DNA from: Pseudorhodoplanes sp.
GTDB lineage: Bacteria > Pseudomonadota > Alphaproteobacteria > Rhizobiales > Xanthobacteraceae
Direction of reading: 5' to 3'
Assembly: GCA_008933495.1 (NCBI GenBank)
Contig: WBUW01000088.1
Location: forward strand, 1-9,027
Length of the DNA stretch: 9,027 nucleotides
A model generated the notes under the pieces. The model worked only from the letters and a program-made list of their open reading frames with translations. It searched no databases and was not told where the DNA came from. Shown one piece after another: positions 5,898 to 9,027 of the stretch; the first letter of the stretch is position 1; the number at the start of each line of letters is the position of its first letter. The position numbers and the translations under genes were made by a program.

Positions 5898-6515
5898 ATG
5901 ACCAAGCGCACTGAAGCCAAGTACAAGATCGACCGCCGCATGGGCCAGAACATCTGGGGGCGGCCGAAGAGCCCGGTCAACCGGCGCGAATACGGCCCCG
6001 GCCAGCACGGCCAGCGCCGCAAGGGCAAGCTGTCGGATTACGGCGTGCAGTTGCGCGCCAAGCAGAAGCTCAAGGGCTATTACGGCGACATTTCCGAGCG
6101 CCAGTTCCGCGGCGTCTACCAGGAAGCGATCCGCATGAAGGGCGACTCGGGCGCCAACCTGATCGGCCTGCTCGAGCGCCGGCTCGACGCGGTCATCTAT
6201 CGCGCGAAGTTCGTGCCGACGATTTTCGCCGCCCGCCAGTTCGTCAATCACGGCCATGTCAGGGTCAATGGCCGGCGCGTCAATATCCCGAGCTACAAGG
6301 TCAAGGTCGGCGACGTGATCGAGGTCAAGGAGGCGTCGAAACAGCTTCCGCTGGTGATCGAGGCCGCCGCCCTCGCCGAGCGCGACGTGCCCGACTATAT
6401 CGAGGTCGACCATTCCAAGGCGACCGCGAAATATCTGCGCATTCCGCATCTCTCCGACGTGCCCTATCCGGTCATGATGGAGCCGCACCTCGTGGTCGAG
6501 TTCTATTCGCGCTGA
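5898..6515 (+). CDS. rpsD: 30S ribosomal protein S4
   Basis: A 205-residue primary 16S rRNA-binding protein that nucleates assembly of the 30S body; in several bacteria it also represses its own synthesis. The N-terminal domain (1-93) includes NIWGRPKSPVNRREYGPGQH (18-37) and KLKGYYGDISERQF (57-70), typical of alphaproteobacterial S4. The S4 RNA-binding domain spans about 94-155 (RRLDAVIYRAKF, FVNHGHVRVNGRRVNIPS). The protein ends in the conserved VVEFYSR. It contains no cysteine, so it is the zinc-free form. Start ATG 5898 has GAGGA 5 nt upstream and begins MTKRTEAKYK as expected. Unlike E. coli, where rpsD sits in the alpha operon with rpsM, rpsK and rpoA, here the gene stands alone after murI. 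Confidence 0.98.
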   Translation: MTKRTEAKYKIDRRMGQNIWGRPKSPVNRREYGPGQHGQRRKGKLSDYGVQLRAKQKLKGYYGDISERQFRGVYQEAIRMKGDSGANLIGLLERRLDAVIYRAKFVPTIFAARQFVNHGHVRVNGRRVNIPSYKVKVGDVIEVKEASKQLPLVIEAAALAERDVPDYIEVDHSKATAKYLRIPHLSDVPYPVMMEPHLVVEFYSR

Positions 6516-6539
6516 CCCGCCGCACCCTGCGCGCCGCAA

Positions 6540-6573
6540 GGCAAGGCAGCCCGCGGGCGGCCTTGTCCGTTTC
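6540..6573 (+). terminator. Terminator hairpin behind rpsD, possibly bidirectional
   Basis: GGCAAGGC (6540-6547) pairs with GCCTTGTC (6560-6567) over 8 bp including one G-U pair, with a further short inner stem in GCCCGCGGGC (6549-6558). On the plus strand CGTTTC follows, a short T-run. It sits 24 nt past the rpsD stop in the gap between rpsD and the convergent small membrane protein gene, and could also serve the opposite strand. Confidence 0.5.
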
Positions 6574-6590
6574 TGCGCGCTATCGCCGGT

Positions 6591-6869
6591 TCAGATTCCG
6601 AACCGGCTGGCCAAAGCGGCGGCCGCAAGCGGGGCGACAATGATCGCCAGCGCCGGCCAATAGGCGCTCTTGCGGAAACAGGCGAGCGCAAGCGGCGGCG
6701 CCGCAAGTCCGCCCGCGATCAGCGCAAGGATCGCCGCCGACCGCGGATCAGCGAGATGGCGCACGGCATGGCCGAGCGCGCCGTTGAGGATCAGCGCCGA
6801 CGACAGCAGGATATCGAGCAGGCCGCAGGCCGCCAGCACGACCACGACGCTGACGCGCGCGATGTCCAT
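6591..6869 (-). CDS. Small integral membrane protein, unrecognised family, downstream of grxD
   Basis: A 92-residue very hydrophobic protein of no family that I can name. Three transmembrane helices are visible, at about residues 5-28 (VSVVVVLAACGLLDILLSSA), 44-64 (SAAILALIAGGLAAPPLALA) and 69-88 (AYWPALAIIVAPLAAAALAS). A short charged loop (HAVRHLADPR) links the first two and RKSAY links the last two. It starts 19 nt after the grxD stop codon on the same strand, so it is probably co-transcribed. Its own ribosome-binding site is weak, which fits translational coupling to grxD. Hydrophobicity on only this strand and the operon-like spacing argue for a real gene. The function is unknown. Confidence 0.7.
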   Translation of the reverse strand: MDIARVSVVVVLAACGLLDILLSSALILNGALGHAVRHLADPRSAAILALIAGGLAAPPLALACFRKSAYWPALAIIVAPLAAAALASRFGI

Positions 6870-6888
6870 CCGGTGAGCCGGCAGCCGC

Positions 6889-7227
6889 TTACGCGGTCGC
6901 GGTGTCCTTCACCGGCAGGCCCTTGTCCTTCAGCAGGCTCTGCAACTCGCCGGCCTGGAACATTTCGCGCACGATGTCGCAGCCGCCGACGAACTCGCCC
7001 TTGACGTAGAGCTGCGGGATGGTCGGCCACTGCGAATAGGCCTTGATGCCTTCGCGCAGCTCGCCGGATTCGAGCACATTGATGCCCTTGTACGGCGTTC
7101 CGAGATAATCGAGGATCTGGACGACCTGGCCCGAAAACCCGCATTGCGGGAATTGCGGCGTGCCCTTCATGAACAGCACGACGTCGTTATTCTTCACTTC
7201 GTTGTCGATGAACTGGTTGACTGCCAT
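6889..7227 (-). CDS. grxD: Monothiol glutaredoxin, Grx4 (CGFS) family
   Basis: A 112-residue cytosolic protein that binds a glutathione-ligated [2Fe-2S] cluster as a dimer or together with BolA, and takes part in iron-sulfur cluster delivery and iron sensing. The signature is complete: K21 in FMKGTPQFP, the CGFS active site at 29-32, the WPTIPQLY segment (67-74) with the cis-proline P71, and GGCD (81-84) for glutathione binding. Length and start (MAVNQFIDNEVK) are typical. The ribosome-binding site is modest, with AAGAG 4 nt or AAGGGA 11 nt upstream. In related genomes bolA lies just upstream on the same strand. Here the nitrilase gene, on the opposite strand, lies between them, so grxD probably needs its own promoter, and a candidate is visible at 7262-7290. 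Confidence 0.97.
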   Translation of the reverse strand: MAVNQFIDNEVKNNDVVLFMKGTPQFPQCGFSGQVVQILDYLGTPYKGINVLESGELREGIKAYSQWPTIPQLYVKGEFVGGCDIVREMFQAGELQSLLKDKGLPVKDTATA

Positions 7228-7261
7228 GTGGCTCTTGTCCCTTGACGAGGCAATTTCCCCC

Positions 7262-7290
7262 TATCTAAACCATGCTGGGCGACTTCCCAA
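7262..7290 (-). promoter_or_regulatory. Predicted promoter of grxD
   Basis: On the minus strand TTGGGA (7285-7290) and TAGATA (7262-7267) are 17 nt apart, upstream of grxD in the divergent gap with the nitrilase gene. The boxes match consensus only partly. A local promoter is expected here because the gene is no longer directly behind bolA. Confidence 0.35.
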
Positions 7291-7362
7291 GGGGCTTCCT
7301 TTGCCCGCCGCCCCGATATTTGCAGGACTGCGGCCGCCGCTTTGCCCCCAGGAGAGACCATC

Positions 7363-8322
7363 ATGCCCGGAACCGTTCGCGTCGCGGTGATTCAGGATTG
7401 CCCGGTTCCGTTCGACCTTGAGGGGACGATCGCCAGGGTCGAGCATCTGACCGAGAAGGCGGCGGCCAGCGAGGCAAGGCTCATCGTCTTTCCCGAAGCC
7501 TTCGTTTCCGGCTATCCGAAGGGTCTGGATTTCGGCGCCCGCGTCGGCATGCGCAGCCCGCAGGGGCGTGAGGTTTTCCGCCGCTATTTCGACAGCGCGA
7601 TCGCGCTCGATTCCGGGGAATGCAGCCGGCTCGGTGCCGCCGCACGCAAGGCAAAAGCCCATCTTGTCATCGGGGTGATGGAGCGCGATGGCGGCACGCT
7701 GTACTGCACCGTGCTGTTTTTCGGTCCCGATGGCGTGCTGCTCGGCAAACACCGCAAGCTGATGCCGACCGCAATGGAAAGACTGATCTGGGGCTTCGGC
7801 GACGGCTCGACCCTCACGGTACTTGATACGCCGGTCGGCAAGCTCGGCGCGGTGATTTGCTGGGAAAACTACATGCCGCTGCTGCGGACGGCGATGTATG
7901 CCAAGGGCGTGCAGATCTATTGCGCGCCGACCGCCGATGACCGCGATACCTGGGTGCCGACCATGCAGCATGTCGCACTTGAGGGCCGCTGCTTCGTTCT
8001 CTCCGCCTGCCAGTATCTCACGCGCGGCGACTGCCCGGACGACTACGACGCCATCCAGGGCAATGATCCGAAAACGGTGCTGATGCGCGGAGGCAGCTGC
8101 ATCGTCTCGCCGCTCGGGCAGTTGCTGGCGGGGCCCGATTTCAGCGGTCCGGCGATCCTGACCGCCGATCTTGACCTCGGCGACATTGCGCGCGGGAAAT
8201 ACGATCTCGATGTCACCGGACATTATGCGCGGCCGGACGTGTTCCGCCTGCACGTCAACGAGCGGCCGATGATTGCGGTCTCCAATTCGGTGGGCGCGAA
8301 CCCGGATCCCTTTGCGGAGTGA
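7363..8322 (+). CDS. Nitrilase (C-N hydrolase, branch 1)
   Basis: A 319-residue cytosolic hydrolase of the nitrilase superfamily that converts organic nitriles to carboxylic acids and ammonia. The catalytic triad is intact: E45 in VFPEAF, K132 in KHRKLMPT (129-136) and C166 in CWENYMPLLR (166-175). The CWENYMPLLR block followed by APTADDRDTW (188-197) marks true nitrilases and cyanide hydratase relatives rather than amidases of other branches. Length is normal for nitrilases (~310-370), with a short C-terminus. I chose ATG 7363 because AGGAG lies 8 nt upstream; a TTG at 7342 has no comparable site. The substrate (aliphatic, aryl-aceto- or indole-nitrile type) cannot be told from sequence. It sits alone between grxD and bolA on the other strand, its stop only 33 nt from the bolA stop, which suggests a lineage-specific insertion. 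Confidence 0.93.
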   Translation: MPGTVRVAVIQDCPVPFDLEGTIARVEHLTEKAAASEARLIVFPEAFVSGYPKGLDFGARVGMRSPQGREVFRRYFDSAIALDSGECSRLGAAARKAKAHLVIGVMERDGGTLYCTVLFFGPDGVLLGKHRKLMPTAMERLIWGFGDGSTLTVLDTPVGKLGAVICWENYMPLLRTAMYAKGVQIYCAPTADDRDTWVPTMQHVALEGRCFVLSACQYLTRGDCPDDYDAIQGNDPKTVLMRGGSCIVSPLGQLLAGPDFSGPAILTADLDLGDIARGKYDLDVTGHYARPDVFRLHVNERPMIAVSNSVGANPDPFAE

Positions 8323-8355
8323 GGCGGCCCGTCCGGGCGCGAGATGGGGTCGAGT

Positions 8356-8592
8356 TCAGCCTTCCGGCACGCCGGTCTGCAAGGCGAGCGCGTGCAGAAT
8401 GCCGCCCATCTGCCCGCGCAGGGCGTCGTAGACCATCTGGTGCTGCTGCACCCGCGACTTGCCGCGGAAGCTCTCGGCGATGACCGTGGCGGCATAATGG
8501 TCGCCATCGCCGGCGAGATCGCGAATCGTGACCTCGGCGTCCGGAATATGGCTTCTGATCAGCCGCTCGATCTCGCCCGCATCCATCGGCAT
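8356..8592 (-). CDS. bolA: BolA family protein
   Basis: A 78-residue protein of the BolA/YrbA-like family, which partners with CGFS glutaredoxins in [2Fe-2S] complexes and influences iron homeostasis, stress response and cell shape. The fold is clear: an N-terminal helix (MDAGEIERLIRSHIPDA), a strand-loop with GDGDHYAATVI (28-38), the conserved segment RGKSRVQQHQMVYDAL (43-58) and a final helix GGILHALALQT (63-73). H32 in the loop and H67 in the last helix are candidate cluster ligands, as known for Grx-BolA pairs. The start at 8592 is chosen because AAGGAG lies 7 nt upstream; an alternative ATG seven codons earlier overlaps that site. In related genomes bolA directly precedes grxD, but here the nitrilase gene separates them. 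Confidence 0.93.
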   Translation of the reverse strand: MPMDAGEIERLIRSHIPDAEVTIRDLAGDGDHYAATVIAESFRGKSRVQQHQMVYDALRGQMGGILHALALQTGVPEG

Positions 8593-8613
8593 GGCGAGGC
8601 TCCTTGCACCCAA

Positions 8614-8726
8614 AACCCGCCGGAATGGAACGGGCCTGTCCGTTTATAGACATAGGTCATTTTGCGCCAGTGACAAATGCAGGCGCGGCGTTAGCCTCCG
8701 CAAAATTTGCATCCGGGAGACCGCCG
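8614..8726. other. Divergent intergenic region between bolA and the Cys-repeat gene
   Basis: This 113-bp gap should hold the promoters of both bolA and the secreted Cys-repeat gene. It is AT-richer than its surroundings around 8641-8665 and contains a perfect odd palindrome GCAAAATTTGC (8700-8710) 16 nt before the start at 8727, a possible operator. TTGTCA on the minus strand (8672-8677) could be a -35 box for bolA, but the -10 spacing is poor. No iron-responsive box that I recognise is present. Confidence 0.3.
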
Positions 8727-9027
8727 ATGAAAATCGCCGCGACACTGCTCGTGATCGGGACGGCGCTCGTGGCCGCGCCGGCCTTCGCCCAGCCGACCGC
8801 GGCCCAGCAGGACGCGATCCGCTCCGCGTGCCGCTCGGACTTCCTGTCGCTGTGCGCGGGCGTGCCGCGCGGAGGCAAGGAAGCGCTCGACTGCCTGCGG
8901 AACAATGCCGCAAAGCTGGCGGCCGGCTGCCGCACGGCGGTCACGGCCGTTACGCCCGCGGCGCCTGCTGCCCCGCCGGCAGCGGCCGCAAAGCCGGAAC
9001 CTGCTCCTACTCCTGCGCCCGCGGCTG
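8727..9027 (+). CDS. Secreted protein with a GLG1-type cysteine-rich repeat (3' end outside window)
   Basis: The first 100 residues of an exported protein. Residues 1-21 are a signal peptide (cut after PAFA, before Q22). A cysteine-rich motif of the Golgi apparatus protein 1 repeat type follows, with cysteines at 35, 43, 56 and 68 and the text CRSDFLSLCAGVPRGGKEAL then DCLRNNAAKLAAGC. From ~75 the sequence turns into a Pro/Ala-rich linker (PAAPAAPPAAAAKPEPAPTP), still open at the window edge. In rhizobial relatives such proteins often repeat the Cys motif or carry a further domain after the linker; here that part is not visible. The ATG at 8727 has GGGAGA 6 nt upstream. Location in the periplasm or outside is likely. 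The role of the family in bacteria is not established. Confidence 0.8.
   Translation, partial: MKIAATLLVIGTALVAAPAFAQPTAAQQDAIRSACRSDFLSLCAGVPRGGKEALDCLRNNAAKLAAGCRTAVTAVTPAAPAAPPAAAAKPEPAPTPAPAA

Noticed and set aside
5865..6539. 224-residue minus-strand open frame opposite rpsD
   Set aside because: Mirror frame of a highly conserved ribosomal protein gene; no recognisable domain.
7261..8253. 330-residue minus-strand open frame under the nitrilase
   Set aside because: Antisense shadow of the nitrilase gene; no motif, no ribosome-binding site, and composition typical of mirrored GC-rich codons.
8327..8338. Hairpin GCCC/GGGC between the nitrilase and bolA stops
   Set aside because: Only four base pairs and no T-run; too weak to call a terminator, although some termination must occur in this 33-nt convergent gap.

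Overview
The window reads as chromosomal DNA of a GC-rich alphaproteobacterium of the order Hyphomicrobiales (Rhizobiales), probably near Bradyrhizobium, Pseudolabrys or Xanthobacteraceae. Four things support this: the alphaproteobacterial S4 protein without zinc cysteines, the core block murI-rpsD with grxD and bolA nearby, a secreted SH3/DUF1236 protein, and a RIME-like palindromic repeat. The lineage is inferred from family knowledge and has not been tested by alignment.

Layout. At the left edge is the C-terminal end of a membrane acyltransferase (2-409, +). It is followed by a secreted SH3/DUF1236 protein (501-1139, +), whose stop codon runs straight into a two-hairpin intergenic repeat (about 1138-1240). 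Next come a MetE-like catalytic-domain protein (1387-2550, +) with a strong hairpin behind it, and a possible 52-residue membrane peptide (2675-2833, +). Three minus-strand genes follow: a stand-alone receiver protein (2857-3240), an orphan TctC/Bug-type solute-binding protein (3389-4366), and a small secreted protein with eight mature cysteines (4551-4787) that has its own promoter-like sequence and intrinsic terminator.

The housekeeping block starts at 4889 with murI (glutamate racemase, GTG start). After it comes a 211-bp gap holding a good promoter and three consecutive RNA hairpins, then rpsD (5898-6515). Convergent to rpsD are a small three-helix membrane protein (6591-6869, -) and the monothiol glutaredoxin grxD (6889-7227, -). 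A nitrilase with an intact Glu-Lys-Cys triad (7363-8319 plus stop, +) lies between grxD and bolA (8356-8592, -) on the opposite strand. At the right edge begins a secreted protein with one GLG1-type cysteine motif and a Pro/Ala-rich tail (8727 onward, +), cut off by the window.

How the genes work together. MurI supplies D-glutamate for peptidoglycan, S4 nucleates 30S assembly, and GrxD and BolA are expected to form a [2Fe-2S]-bridged complex in iron-sulfur trafficking. The other genes look like independent single-gene units for envelope, uptake, signalling and small-molecule metabolism. I saw no transposase, phage gene, CRISPR array, tRNA or rRNA. No clearly new multi-gene system is evident. 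The best leads are the structured rpsD leader, the nitrilase placed between bolA and grxD, and the unassigned small proteins.
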